A stretch of DNA of 64,000 nt from Aliivibrio sp. 1S175 (GTDB lineage Bacteria > Pseudomonadota > Gammaproteobacteria > Enterobacterales > Vibrionaceae), in NCBI RefSeq assembly GCF_001690985.1, contig NZ_MAJS01000046.1, forward strand, positions 186,001 to 250,000, read 5' to 3'. Under the pieces are notes generated by a model. It ran no database searches. It was not told where the DNA came from and was given only the letters and a program-made list of their open reading frames with translations. The position numbers were made by a program, and so were the translations under genes. Positions 35,774 to 45,086 of this stretch are shown in pieces (within the stretch, counting starts at the first letter, position 1; each line of letters begins with the position of its first letter).

Positions 35774-36964
35774 ATGGTTATGAAGATAATTAGCTGTATT
35801 TCACAGAAAACAGATACAGAAATTGCAATTAAAGAATGCATCATGAACCTGAAAGAAGAGTTTACTGAACCAAGTATTTTACTTTGCTATTTGACAGAAG
35901 AGTACGATGAAAAAATTGTATTATCATTATTAAAAGAATATTTTCCAACAAGTAAAATTCATGGCTGTAGTTCATGTCAGGGAATCATGACAAATGATGG
36001 TTTTGCTTCGAATAAGGCTATTGCGGTTTGGGGACTTATTGATTTAAAAAATGGTCGATACGGTACAAGCATTAGTCAATATGAAGACAATGATAATGTC
36101 GCTTTGCTCACCATTCAATTATTAGAATCTGCGATCTCTGACAGTGGTCGAGAAGGGGAATTGCCCTCATTAATTCTTCTTCATGCGACTTCCGGTCATG
36201 AAGAAATCATAATATCTACCATTGATGATTTTTTTGGAACAGCGGTACCTCTGATTGGAGGTACTGCTGCAGATAATCACAATAAAGGCAACTGGTGTAT
36301 TTTTACTCAAGAAGATATCGTTAATACTGGTATCTCTATTTCTATCTTTTATCCCTCTTGTAAGGTCTCGTATTCTTTTCATTCCGGCTATGCACCCTTT
36401 GATATTTCTGGCTTCGTAACAAAAACCAACAAACGAATACTTTATGAAATTGATAACCTGCCAATTATTGATGTTTACAAAGAGTGGACACAAATGTCAG
36501 AACTCATTAATAAAGAACAAAATTTGTTAGAGCATATGGCCCAATATCCTTTAGGACGAATTGCTGGCTATATGGATAATGTCCCTTATTTTAAATTAGC
36601 CCACCCAGCAAAAATTACTCACGATGGGGGAATTGAATGTTTTGCAGATATTAATGTTGGCGATGAGATCTATATGATGTATGGAGAAAAGGACCAAATT
36701 ATTTCTCGGCCTCAAAGAGTGATTAATTCAGCCATAGGGTATCAACCGGAAAATTTCATTCCCATTGGAGGAGTAAATATTTTTTGTGCGGGTTCTATGA
36801 TGCATATTAAATCTTCAATGTTAAAAGTGTATGATTCCGTAACCTCAGCCATGCATGATGCTCCTTTTATTTGTCCATTCACTTTTGGTGAGCAGGGTCG
36901 ATTTACCGGTGGTGAAAATGCACATGGTAATTTAATGGTTTCTACCGTTTTATTCCATTATTAA
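35774..36964 (+). CDS. FIST domain sensor protein (NosP-like)
   Basis: A 396-residue protein with FIST_N (about residues 30-225; the central LIGGTAADNHNKGNW segment is typical) and FIST_C (about 230-370; VYKEW and related motifs, IPIGGVNIFCAGSM and CPFTFGEQG). FIST proteins act as input modules. The NosP subgroup binds haem and senses nitric oxide, usually from a gene next to a hybrid histidine kinase, as here. Haem binding cannot be proven from sequence. It is followed after 14 bp by the kinase gene. Confidence 0.85.
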   Translation: MVMKIISCISQKTDTEIAIKECIMNLKEEFTEPSILLCYLTEEYDEKIVLSLLKEYFPTSKIHGCSSCQGIMTNDGFASNKAIAVWGLIDLKNGRYGTSISQYEDNDNVALLTIQLLESAISDSGREGELPSLILLHATSGHEEIIISTIDDFFGTAVPLIGGTAADNHNKGNWCIFTQEDIVNTGISISIFYPSCKVSYSFHSGYAPFDISGFVTKTNKRILYEIDNLPIIDVYKEWTQMSELINKEQNLLEHMAQYPLGRIAGYMDNVPYFKLAHPAKITHDGGIECFADINVGDEIYMMYGEKDQIISRPQRVINSAIGYQPENFIPIGGVNIFCAGSMMHIKSSMLKVYDSVTSAMHDAPFICPFTFGEQGRFTGGENAHGNLMVSTVLFHY

Positions 36965-36978
36965 TCAGGTAATTATTT

Positions 36979-39057
36979 TTGAAAAATCACACGGAGAAAG
37001 AACAACTTCAAGAGCTTAGGTTGGAATTAAAACGCAGTAAAGAACGTGAAGCTCATCTCCAAAAAGAAAACCAAGTAATATTAAATGGCCTTTCAATTAT
37101 TTCGGAAGCTCAAACCAAAGAAGATATTTTTAATGGCTTATTGACTGTTATTAAAGAGTTTATTCCATTTGATAACGCTCTTGTTTTATCGTCGTCTAAT
37201 GCTGAAATTTTCTCAGTCCTTGCATCTACTGATTCTTCTTTAAATAAATTAACCTGGAAATATAACGAGCTTTTTTATAGAGCTTGCCATAAAGAAACAA
37301 TCGTTTTATTTAAACCATCTCAAACGCCTCACTTCACTTTTGATTCAAAGATATTACAATCGTATTTTACCTCTGTTGCCATTAGTGGAATAAAGTCCGA
37401 TTCTGGTTATGCTGTCATTATTTTAATGAGTTCACATTTTGGTGTTTATTCCACATCAACGAAAGAAAGTTTACAGCGTTTTATGCCTCTTATTGAAAGG
37501 GCTATTATTGATATTGATTACAAAGATAGACTAAATGCATTAGTCGATATTAAAACGAAAGAATTAAAATTAAGCAAAGAACGCTTTCAAGATTTTGCTG
37601 AAACCGTAGGTGATTGGTTTTGGGAAACAGACCTTAAATTTAACTTCACCTATTTATCAGATTCAAAGATAAATAGCGTACCAATCCTCTCTCGAAATTT
37701 ACTTAACCTTCTTGATGAGGAATTAATTATTTCGATAATTAATTCCTCAAGACATAATCAAACAGCTTTTAATGAGATTGAATGGTGTCCTGAAATATTC
37801 AATCATAAAATTTGGTTTTCTCTTAGTGGCACTCCATTTTTTGACGAGTCTGGATTATTGCTTGGCTATAGAGGAACGTTGAAAGATATTTCCAGAAGAA
37901 AAAAACAAGTCCGAGATATTCAGAAATCTAAAAGCGAAGCAGAGAAAGCAAATACAGCAAAGTCTCAATTTCTTGCAATGATGAGTCATGAAATTAGAAC
38001 GCCACTAAATGCTATTCTTGGATTAGTAGATGTATTTAAAGATAGTTCTTTATCTGGCAACCAAAGAGATTGGCTAAATCAAATGGAGTCATCAGCACAA
38101 TTATTATTAACGATCATTAGTGATGTGTTAGATATTTCAAGAATTGAGGCAGGGTCATTTACTTTAGATGAACAGGTTATTGATTTACTAAGCACAATTA
38201 GTAACTCAGTTGATTTTTTCAAGGATAAGATAGACAGCGAACTGATAAATTTAAATGTGACCGTGTCACATAAAATAGCTAAGTATGTATATGGAGATCC
38301 AACAAGAATAGCTCAAATAATATTCAATCTTGTTGGAAATGCCGTAAAATTTACCGAAAAAGGCATTATTAGTGTAAATATTGCTCAGTTAGATGATGGT
38401 TTAATTTCAATATCAGTGTCTGATTCAGGTATTGGCATTAGTAAAAAGGCATTAAATCAATTATTCCAGCCATTTGTACAAGCAGATAGTTCAATTACTC
38501 GACAATATGGAGGTACAGGGTTAGGTTTATCGATCATAAAACACTTAACTGAATTAATGAATGGCACAATTACAGTCGAAAGTTCTTTAAATGAAGGGAG
38601 TAAATTCACCGTAGTTTTACCATTAAAAGAAACAACCAAAAAACCAAAAGTTATACTACATAATGATGTAGATATTTCGGTAAAAAGAATGCGAGTTCTT
38701 ATTGCTGAAGATAACAAAGCCAATCAAGTAATAATTAAATTAATGCTAGAAAAGCAAGGGCACGAAGTCTGTATCGTAAATAATGGTGAAGATGCCATTA
38801 AAGAGATCACACAAAAATTAATATTAGATTATTACGATTTGATTTTAATGGATGTTTCAATGCCAATAAAAGATGGTATAACCGCAACCAAAGAACTAAG
38901 AAGTCTTGGGGTTAGATTACCGATTATAGCAATAACAGCTCACGCGATGGAGACTGAAAAAAAATCATGCTTAGATGCTGGGATGAATGATTTTATTTCA
39001 AAACCGATAAGATCAATAGAGTTAACACAATTATTAGCTTCTATAGATTTACGCTAA
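36979..39057 (+). CDS. Hybrid sensor histidine kinase (NahK-like)
   Basis: A 692-residue cytoplasmic hybrid kinase. Order: N-terminal coiled coil (about 1-35), GAF-like domain (about 40-175), second coil, PAS domain (about 205-312; FAETVGDWFWETDLKFNF), HisKA with the phospho-His in MMSHEIRTPLNAILG (about 337), HATPase with NLVGNAVKFTEKG and GGTGLGLSI, and a REC domain (about 575-690) with the phospho-acceptor Asp in LILMDVSMP and Lys in FISKPI. There is no membrane segment. It starts with TTG at 36979; no ATG is in position. It probably receives its signal from the FIST protein. Confidence 0.88.
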   Translation: MKNHTEKEQLQELRLELKRSKEREAHLQKENQVILNGLSIISEAQTKEDIFNGLLTVIKEFIPFDNALVLSSSNAEIFSVLASTDSSLNKLTWKYNELFYRACHKETIVLFKPSQTPHFTFDSKILQSYFTSVAISGIKSDSGYAVIILMSSHFGVYSTSTKESLQRFMPLIERAIIDIDYKDRLNALVDIKTKELKLSKERFQDFAETVGDWFWETDLKFNFTYLSDSKINSVPILSRNLLNLLDEELIISIINSSRHNQTAFNEIEWCPEIFNHKIWFSLSGTPFFDESGLLLGYRGTLKDISRRKKQVRDIQKSKSEAEKANTAKSQFLAMMSHEIRTPLNAILGLVDVFKDSSLSGNQRDWLNQMESSAQLLLTIISDVLDISRIEAGSFTLDEQVIDLLSTISNSVDFFKDKIDSELINLNVTVSHKIAKYVYGDPTRIAQIIFNLVGNAVKFTEKGIISVNIAQLDDGLISISVSDSGIGISKKALNQLFQPFVQADSSITRQYGGTGLGLSIIKHLTELMNGTITVESSLNEGSKFTVVLPLKETTKKPKVILHNDVDISVKRMRVLIAEDNKANQVIIKLMLEKQGHEVCIVNNGEDAIKEITQKLILDYYDLILMDVSMPIKDGITATKELRSLGVRLPIIAITAHAMETEKKSCLDAGMNDFISKPIRSIELTQLLASIDLR

Positions 39058-39417
39058 TAATCAATGGATGAATACGAAGTATTATTTAATGATTATTAGC
39101 TATTTTATGGTAAATACGATTATGGTTAAATCAGTAATGCGAAGAAACCATAGTGAGATAAGGGGATAACTATAGAACTAAACGTGGGCTTCTCCATACG
39201 CCATTTAACATAATATACATAATACGCACTTGGGTTAAGGCTTTTAATAGAGCGATATGTGCTGAATATGCTATATTTTATCTAGTCGTTTATGGTTTTA
39301 TTTCTATTAAATTTGTCTCTATCTATAGTTATCGTTAAACTAGTCCACATTGTATTTTGTTACCTTGTCACGATTTATACTTTTCTTCATGTTGTGCTCA
39401 AGAACTTAAGGTTACCA
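39058..39417. other. Intergenic region with possible transposase 3' remnant
   Basis: About 360 bp. The minus-strand frame through roughly 39172-39274 encodes an uninterrupted stretch with AHIALLKALTQVRIMYIM then LNGVWRSPRLVL before a TAG stop, reminiscent of a transposase C-terminus, with no start and no visible terminal repeats. It may instead be a chance frame or a short interspersed repeat. The right part contains the promoter of the DUF1439 lipoprotein gene. Confidence 0.3.
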
Positions 39418-39972
39418 ATGAATATTACAAAGCTGCCATTATTTACCTTGTTATCTAGTATGTTCTTAACTGGCTGTGCTAGCTATTCAATCACAGAAAA
39501 AGAAATGACCGATTATCTTTCTAATGAAATTCATGTAGAAAAATCAGTTGGTGTCCCTGGCTTTATCTACGCACAAATTAATGTAGAAAACGTTGATGTG
39601 AAAATTGGGCGTCTTGATGCTGACAGGATCAGTGTTGTTGCTAACACTACCGCTGACATTCAAATGATGGATGAGATAAAACAGAATTTAAATTTAACAC
39701 TAGAATTTAGCGCTATTCCTGAATACGACAAAGAAACGGGAGAAATCTATTTAAAATCATTGAAGTTAGAAAAATTTGAAGATAAAGATAAACAACTCTC
39801 AACTGATCTAATCTCGTTATTAAAGCCTGCAGTCTCTATGATTGGATACGCGTTATCGAATGAACCGGCGTACAAGTTAAGCTCTGATAAATTAAAAGAA
39901 TCTTTAATTAAATCAGCTAAACCTAATTTAGTAATAAAAAACAATGCGTTAGTTATTGAGTTGTTTGATTAA
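39418..39972 (+). CDS. DUF1439 lipoprotein (YceB-like)
   Basis: A 184-residue lipoprotein. The signal peptide MNITKLPLFTLLSSMFLTGC ends in a lipobox Cys. The mature part follows the YceB/DUF1439 pattern (YSITEKEMTDYLSNEI, VGVPGFIYAQINVENVDVKIGR, AIPEYDKETGEIYLKSLKL, EPAYKLSSDKLKES). Its fold resembles lipid-binding TULIP-like proteins according to published work as I recall it; function is not known. TAAGG 7-11 nt before the ATG at 39418 supports this start over the open frame from 39292. Confidence 0.85.
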   Translation: MNITKLPLFTLLSSMFLTGCASYSITEKEMTDYLSNEIHVEKSVGVPGFIYAQINVENVDVKIGRLDADRISVVANTTADIQMMDEIKQNLNLTLEFSAIPEYDKETGEIYLKSLKLEKFEDKDKQLSTDLISLLKPAVSMIGYALSNEPAYKLSSDKLKESLIKSAKPNLVIKNNALVIELFD

Positions 39973-40031
39973 TATAATGCACTTTGGTTAAGGTGCATTA
40001 TATCGCTGTACGTATTATCTTGTTGCGTGGA

Positions 40032-40481
40032 TTATTGTTTTAATAATTCATGCAAATCTGCTTTAAGAGATGAAACCGTTTGGCTTGCCTTTTCTGTTCT
40101 TGACGCTTCACTTAACAAATACTCAATTGTATCTGAAAGCGTTGAATCAAGATCTTGAGCTCTAAGTGAGAGCTTTTCCCACACTCGAAAATCTAAGTCG
40201 ATCGATTTTTTACGAGTATGCTCTTGTTCAGCATTAAAATGACGTTTTCTTTTTGCTCGAATCGCTTGTTTTAGTTTATTTTCTAGTTCTGGATTCATAT
40301 GTTTTTGAATCCAGTTAAGTGCTTTTACTGGCTCATGTTCAAGTTTTAAAAACTCATCTACCCATTGCGCTTGCTCACTAGAATCAATATAACAAGTAAT
40401 AGCTCCTCCCATACGGTGTTTATTAAATAAATACATCCATTTCCAACCGGCTTCTAGGTTTTCAAGTTGCTGATATTTCAT
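40032..40481 (-). CDS. matP: Macrodomain Ter organiser MatP
   Basis: A 149-residue DNA-binding protein that organises the Ter region of the chromosome by binding matS sites. The start MKYQQLENLEAGWKWMYL and the ribbon-helix-helix near residues 90-130 (SIDLDFRVWEKLSLRAQDLDSTLSDTIEYLL) fit MatP. AGGTG 5 nt before the ATG at 40481 makes it the likely start. It is divergent from the Lon-like protease gene, as in other gammaproteobacteria (matP-ycbZ-fabA). Confidence 0.94.
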   Translation of the reverse strand: MKYQQLENLEAGWKWMYLFNKHRMGGAITCYIDSSEQAQWVDEFLKLEHEPVKALNWIQKHMNPELENKLKQAIRAKRKRHFNAEQEHTRKKSIDLDFRVWEKLSLRAQDLDSTLSDTIEYLLSEASRTEKASQTVSSLKADLHELLKQ

Positions 40482-40659
40482 GTACACCTAATATAAAGAG
40501 AATAAAATTTGGGTGACAGTGTAACTCTAGTTATCACTTTCTTCAATAAAATTACTCTGTAATGAGATTCAACTCGAATTGATAATGTAATTACTGAAAA
40601 ATCAGACGTATGTGACTATGTGATGTATAATCGGTTTTATTTCTTATTAATAAGTAAGC

Positions 40660-42327
40660 ATGCAGTTAGACACGCCATTTTTAATCACGCCACAATATGA
40701 TCATATTCAAGACAGCTTGAATGAACCTTATCTAATTGACGCGCAATCACCCTATTCTCTGCAGCCTAGATTGACCAAAGCTTTAGAGCGTTTCTCTCAT
40801 ATAAATGGTGTTAACATTCTTCAAATCAATGCGTTAGATAATCATGTATATCGTGATTACATCGCTCGTTGGTTAATGATAAATGCTTCAAACCGTTTAA
40901 TGACCTCTGATGCGGCTCCTGTTATTATTGCAGAAAGCGCTTCTGAAACTGATCTTTTCGGTGTTTACCATAATAAAAGTGACGTACTAGAAACGGGCTT
41001 ATTACAAAAAGCTGATGGTGGTTTTCTAATTATATCAGCAAGTATTTTACTTGCGACTCCTGCACTATGGCCTCGTTTAAAAAGCTTATTACAAGGTCAT
41101 ACCGTTGCTATTCCTACCAGCGATTCAAAATCACCAACACAAAAAAAACATCATTTAACTGCTGATGTGAAATTAATTATTGTAAGTGATCGTGCCTTGC
41201 TTGGTGAAATTGAACAATTAGAACCAGATTTACTTGCTGGTATGTCTATGTTTTCAGAATATGAATTTGACACTAAAATATCGTCAGATTCAATTATTGC
41301 ATACAGAAAGTTAATTGAATCCATCATAGTCAAACATAATCATTTACCACTAGAAAATGGAGTCGCCCTACTTCCATTGCTGAAATTAGGTGCTCGTGAG
41401 TGTGAAGACCAAACTCGGATTAATTTATGTTTATTATGGCTTAACTCTACTTTAGCTCATGCCTCCTTATCTTCGGTATCAAAAACACATATCTGCGCGG
41501 GTGATTTTACTCAATCATTTGATGATAAATATTATTTAGAATCTTATTTACCATCACGAGCATTAGACGATATTTTAGAGCAAAACATTTTCATCGAAAC
41601 AGATGGTGAGAAAGTTGGTCAAATTAATGGGTTAACTGTTGTCTCTGTACCAGGACACCCTATTTCTTATGGTGAACCTTCACGTATATCTTGTGTCGTA
41701 CATGTTGGTGATGGTGAATTATCTGATGTGGAGCGTAAAGTCGAGTTAGGTGGTGATTTGCATGCTAAAGGCATGTTGATCATGCAAGCTTATATACTTA
41801 GCCAATTAAACACACATGAACCATTACCATTTACAGCGTCAATGGTATTTGAACAATCGTATTGTGAAGTCGATGGCGACAGTGCTAGCCTTGCTGAACT
41901 TTGTGCATTTTTAAGTGCTCTTGCTATAAAGCCAATTAACCAAAGTTTTGCCATTACAGGTTCTGTTGATCAATTCGGCATGGTACAACCTATTGGCGGT
42001 GTAAATGAAAAAATAGAAGCCTTCTTCCAGCTGTGTGAAAAGCGCGGGTTAACTGGTGAGCAAGGTGTTATTATCCCAGAAACAAATGGAATTAATCTTG
42101 TATTATCAGACGATGTAATTAGAGCAGTTGAAGATAAACAGTTTATAATTCATGGCATTAGTCATGTTGAACAAGCAATTGAGCTATTAACTGGCTTACC
42201 ATTACAATCTGAAGAACATGAATCGATTTTCTCTTTAATAGCTCAACATATAGAAGACGTTGATAATAATCCGAGTCAGTGTTCTGCTTTATTATGTCGT
42301 ATCAAGAACTGGTTTAACCAGCGCTGA
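40660..42327 (+). CDS. Lon protease family protein (YcbZ/LonB-like)
   Basis: A 555-residue Lon homologue. The C-terminal protease domain (about residues 335-530) has the Ser-Lys dyad: Ser in VDGDSASLAELCAFLSAL and Lys in QPIGGVNEKIEAFF. The N-terminal part is an AAA-like region without a recognisable intact Walker A, as in E. coli YcbZ. It lies between matP and fabA as in enterobacteria. Substrates are unknown. Confidence 0.88.
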   Translation: MQLDTPFLITPQYDHIQDSLNEPYLIDAQSPYSLQPRLTKALERFSHINGVNILQINALDNHVYRDYIARWLMINASNRLMTSDAAPVIIAESASETDLFGVYHNKSDVLETGLLQKADGGFLIISASILLATPALWPRLKSLLQGHTVAIPTSDSKSPTQKKHHLTADVKLIIVSDRALLGEIEQLEPDLLAGMSMFSEYEFDTKISSDSIIAYRKLIESIIVKHNHLPLENGVALLPLLKLGARECEDQTRINLCLLWLNSTLAHASLSSVSKTHICAGDFTQSFDDKYYLESYLPSRALDDILEQNIFIETDGEKVGQINGLTVVSVPGHPISYGEPSRISCVVHVGDGELSDVERKVELGGDLHAKGMLIMQAYILSQLNTHEPLPFTASMVFEQSYCEVDGDSASLAELCAFLSALAIKPINQSFAITGSVDQFGMVQPIGGVNEKIEAFFQLCEKRGLTGEQGVIIPETNGINLVLSDDVIRAVEDKQFIIHGISHVEQAIELLTGLPLQSEEHESIFSLIAQHIEDVDNNPSQCSALLCRIKNWFNQR

Positions 42328-42392
42328 TCAGACTTGATAAGCGTACAAGTGTTCGCTAGAATCACAGCAACTTATTTAGGAGTAATACTTTA

Positions 42393-42911
42393 ATGCAAAA
42401 CAAACCTAGTTCATACAATCGTGAAGATTTACTAGCATCAAGCCGTGGTGAATTATTTGGTCCAAACGGTCCACAACTGCCTGCTCCAAACATGTTAATG
42501 ATGGATCGTATCCCTCTTATGTCTGAAACTGAAGGTTTATTTGGTAAAGGTAAAGTGATTGCTGAACTAGATATTACTCCAGACCTTTGGTTTTTTGATT
42601 GTCACTTCCCTGGTGATCCTGTAATGCCTGGTTGCCTTGGCCTTGATGCTATGTGGCAGCTTGTTGGTTTCTTCCTTGGTTGGATTGGTGGCGAAGGTAA
42701 AGGTCGTGCTCTAGGTGTGGGTGAAGTTAAATTTACGGGCCAAGTATTGCCAACAGCGAAAAAAGTAACGTACGAAATTGATTTCAAACGTGTTATCAAC
42801 CGTAAACTTGTAATGGGCCTAGCAGATGGTCGTGTTTTAGTTGATGGTAAAGAAATCTATGTTGCTAAAGATCTTAAAGTTGGTCTTTTCCAAGACACTT
42901 CTAAGTTCTAA
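42393..42911 (+). CDS. fabA: 3-hydroxydecanoyl-ACP dehydratase/isomerase FabA
   Basis: A 172-residue hotdog enzyme that introduces the double bond in unsaturated fatty acid synthesis. The catalytic His is in [22 protein letters not shown] (about 71) and the Asp in the same segment (about 85). The length equals E. coli FabA. It is downstream of the Lon-like gene with TTTAGGAG 10 nt before the ATG. A hairpin with T-run follows. Confidence 0.96.
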   Translation: MQNKPSSYNREDLLASSRGELFGPNGPQLPAPNMLMMDRIPLMSETEGLFGKGKVIAELDITPDLWFFDCHFPGDPVMPGCLGLDAMWQLVGFFLGWIGGEGKGRALGVGEVKFTGQVLPTAKKVTYEIDFKRVINRKLVMGLADGRVLVDGKEIYVAKDLKVGLFQDTSKF

Positions 42912-42939
42912 TTGTAGAATAATATGAATCGATAGGGTC

Positions 42940-42964
42940 AGCCATGTGCTGGCTTTATTTTTAT
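42940..42964 (+). terminator. Intrinsic terminator of fabA
   Basis: AGCCA-TGTGC-TGGCT followed by TTATTTTTAT, 28 bp after the fabA stop. The stem is short but GC-rich. Confidence 0.7.
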
Positions 42965-43009
42965 CTAAACATGGTAAGTTATAGTGCGTTAGTTGTTTGT
43001 TGGTATGAA

Positions 43010-43044
43010 TATAATTGAAGCCTCACAAGGAGGCTTCAATTATA
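43010..43044. terminator. 15-bp hairpin between fabA and rmf
   Basis: TATAATTGAAGCCTC and its exact complement form a 15-bp stem around ACAAG, 20 bp beyond the rmf stop. It is likely the rmf terminator (minus strand) and a back-up for fabA. Confidence 0.82.
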
Positions 43045-43063
43045 AATTCTATTTAATGTTTAG

Positions 43064-43237
43064 TTATTTAAACAAACCGGAATGTTTGTCGTCTCTTGCG
43101 TCCCGCCAGCCCCCAAGCCAACATGAACGAGCATCCATTGATTGATATGGGCAATTCTCTGATGAGCGGCCATTTAATCCCGCTTTATAACCTTGCGATT
43201 GTGCTCGTTCTAAACGGTCACGCTTTTGTCTCTTCAT
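43064..43237 (-). CDS. rmf: Ribosome modulation factor Rmf
   Basis: A 57-residue basic protein: MKRQKRDRLERAQSQGYKAG, then GRSSENCPYQSMDARSCWLGGWRDARDD. It dimerises ribosomes into inactive 100S particles in stationary phase. The motif SxxCPY...R..WLxGWRxxR is diagnostic. It is convergent with fabA, the same arrangement as in E. coli. Confidence 0.96.
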   Translation of the reverse strand: MKRQKRDRLERAQSQGYKAGLNGRSSENCPYQSMDARSCWLGGWRDARDDKHSGLFK

Positions 43238-43384
43238 AGTTCAGTCCTCATAGATGGAAGGCATAATGCTTCGATAAATATACTACTTTACTATTCACAC
43301 CCTTTTCCGTTAGGGTTTACCATAAACATTTTATGGTAACAATATTAAGAATCGGACAAAATTAACGCTTTTTCAAGTATAAAA

Positions 43385-43417
43385 AAGCCCGAAGTCACAG
43401 ATTGTGACTTCGGGCTT
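43385..43417 (-). terminator. Intrinsic terminator of the DUF3466 gene
   Basis: A perfect 15-bp stem (AAGCCCGAAGTCACA and complement) with a GAT loop. On the minus strand it is followed by six T residues, 17 bp after the DUF3466 stop. Confidence 0.9.
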
Positions 43418-43434
43418 ACTCTTATAAATCAGTT

Positions 43435-45078
43435 TTATTTAATTCGCTTTCTCATGAAACCAAACAAACTAAGCAGTGTCAGAGCACCAAAACCAAAACC
43501 TGCACCTTGACGTTCTGTCGCTGTACTTTCATAACCACGAGGTTGAATACTTCGTTGAGTATCATCGGATATAGGAACTAATTTAACTGCAATGACTGTT
43601 TCATCTCTATTACCATCACCACAATACGCATTGTGTGAAGTAGAATCATAACCGCCAGAGCACTTCACCGCCGTAGCAGAAATAACACCCGCATCATTTA
43701 TGTCACTAGCATTATAGATACGGTATTGGTTATTGCCTGACGTTGAACCATCATTTGTTAGGTCATCGAGTAACCATGCTTTATTTTGGAATATCGTTTT
43801 TCTATCTGTAATTGCTGTCTTTTCAGTTGAATTTGTAACATTAGGTGTTAAACCATATGGATAAATAAACGCACGTTGGCGTCGTTGTTTTCCATCGTAT
43901 TCTCGGAAGTTTTCTGAATCAATTCGGCCAACAATCTCATTGAAATTATTAATGCCTCCCATTTCACCACCGGCACCATCGAAGAAGATTCCACCAGAAA
44001 AGAAAGAAGCATTAGAGGATACTGAAGCATCAGTAACGATAAACAAACGATTTGCAGCAGCACCATTTTGCGGGTAACTACCCGAGCGTTTTGCTTGACC
44101 AACGACAACTAAGTTTTTATTGATATCAGTAGCAACAGAATTAGTGTTGATATTATCTCCACTGATATCGACTTGAGCATTGTTAATTTGTGTTGAAGTA
44201 ATTAGTGCTAAATTGCTAGTATCACCTTTAAATATGGTGGCATTCATGTGTTGGTCATCGTAATTGTTATAACCTACACCATAAAACGTTGTGCCATTGA
44301 CATAAAGATCGCGCATGCTGCCCTGAGCAAAATAATCGCCATCTTGTGTATTATTATGATTCCAATTAATAGCAGTTAACGCCGTTCCATTCCAAACAGC
44401 AGCTTTTGAGTAATATTCATATCTCTCACCACCAACACCTGTTTTAGAAGATACACTGCCAACACTATAAGTACCATCTGTAACCCACTGTCTGCCTTGT
44501 TTCCAGCCTGTAATATCCCCATGTATAGGAGTATTACGAACTGTTGTCGTACTGTAGTTACCAACCGCATTACCAGATGAATCAAGAGAATTGATTACAG
44601 TATTAATTGAATTAGCAGGGGCTTCAGGAGTAGCTTCAATAAACGCTAATGAATTCTGAGAGTTACTTCCATAAGTTTCATTAGACCAACTTGACCAACG
44701 ATCAGACGCCCAATACTCACAAGTTGCATAACCTAATTGATAATTGCAGTAATCTTCAAACCCATCGTAATCATCTTCAATGTAGCCAAATGAGTTATCC
44801 ATAGCGAAAGGGACTTCTTCACGATATGAGAAGCCATCTGGCCGCTCTCGAGTCTCTCCTGCTAGTTTATAGTCAGTACCAAGCCCACAATCCTTCTCAA
44901 AACATCCTTTAGGAAAAGTTGTATTATCTGCAATTGGAGACGGCTGAATAGCCGTTCCATAATACTCGGTCCCAGAAACGCCAGGCGTTACTTCCACCAC
45001 TTTATAAAGCGCCGCTTGCGCAGGAAGCGCAGCGGACACCAAAACAGCTAATGTGGTTAATTGTAATTTACTACTCAT
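43435..45078 (-). CDS. DUF3466 family exported protein
   Basis: A 547-residue secreted protein. It has a signal peptide (LTTLAVLVSAALPAQA-AL) and ends in a hydrophobic helix followed by basic residues (GAGFGFGALTLLSLFGFMRKRIK), the layout of a C-terminal sorting/anchor signal such as GlyGly-CTERM. The middle consists of repeated beta-rich segments with conserved N/D/G and several Cys (PKGCFEKDCGLG, YCNYQLGYATCEYW). DUF3466 is found next to uup in vibrios; function is unknown. It follows uup by 8 bp. Confidence 0.82.
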   Translation of the reverse strand: MSSKLQLTTLAVLVSAALPAQAALYKVVEVTPGVSGTEYYGTAIQPSPIADNTTFPKGCFEKDCGLGTDYKLAGETRERPDGFSYREEVPFAMDNSFGYIEDDYDGFEDYCNYQLGYATCEYWASDRWSSWSNETYGSNSQNSLAFIEATPEAPANSINTVINSLDSSGNAVGNYSTTTVRNTPIHGDITGWKQGRQWVTDGTYSVGSVSSKTGVGGERYEYYSKAAVWNGTALTAINWNHNNTQDGDYFAQGSMRDLYVNGTTFYGVGYNNYDDQHMNATIFKGDTSNLALITSTQINNAQVDISGDNINTNSVATDINKNLVVVGQAKRSGSYPQNGAAANRLFIVTDASVSSNASFFSGGIFFDGAGGEMGGINNFNEIVGRIDSENFREYDGKQRRQRAFIYPYGLTPNVTNSTEKTAITDRKTIFQNKAWLLDDLTNDGSTSGNNQYRIYNASDINDAGVISATAVKCSGGYDSTSHNAYCGDGNRDETVIAVKLVPISDDTQRSIQPRGYESTATERQGAGFGFGALTLLSLFGFMRKRIK

Positions 45079-45086
45079 TTAACTTC

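Noticed and set aside
36979-39057. Later ATG start for the hybrid kinase
   Set aside because: The first usable ATG would remove the GAF-like domain; the TTG start keeps the full architecture.
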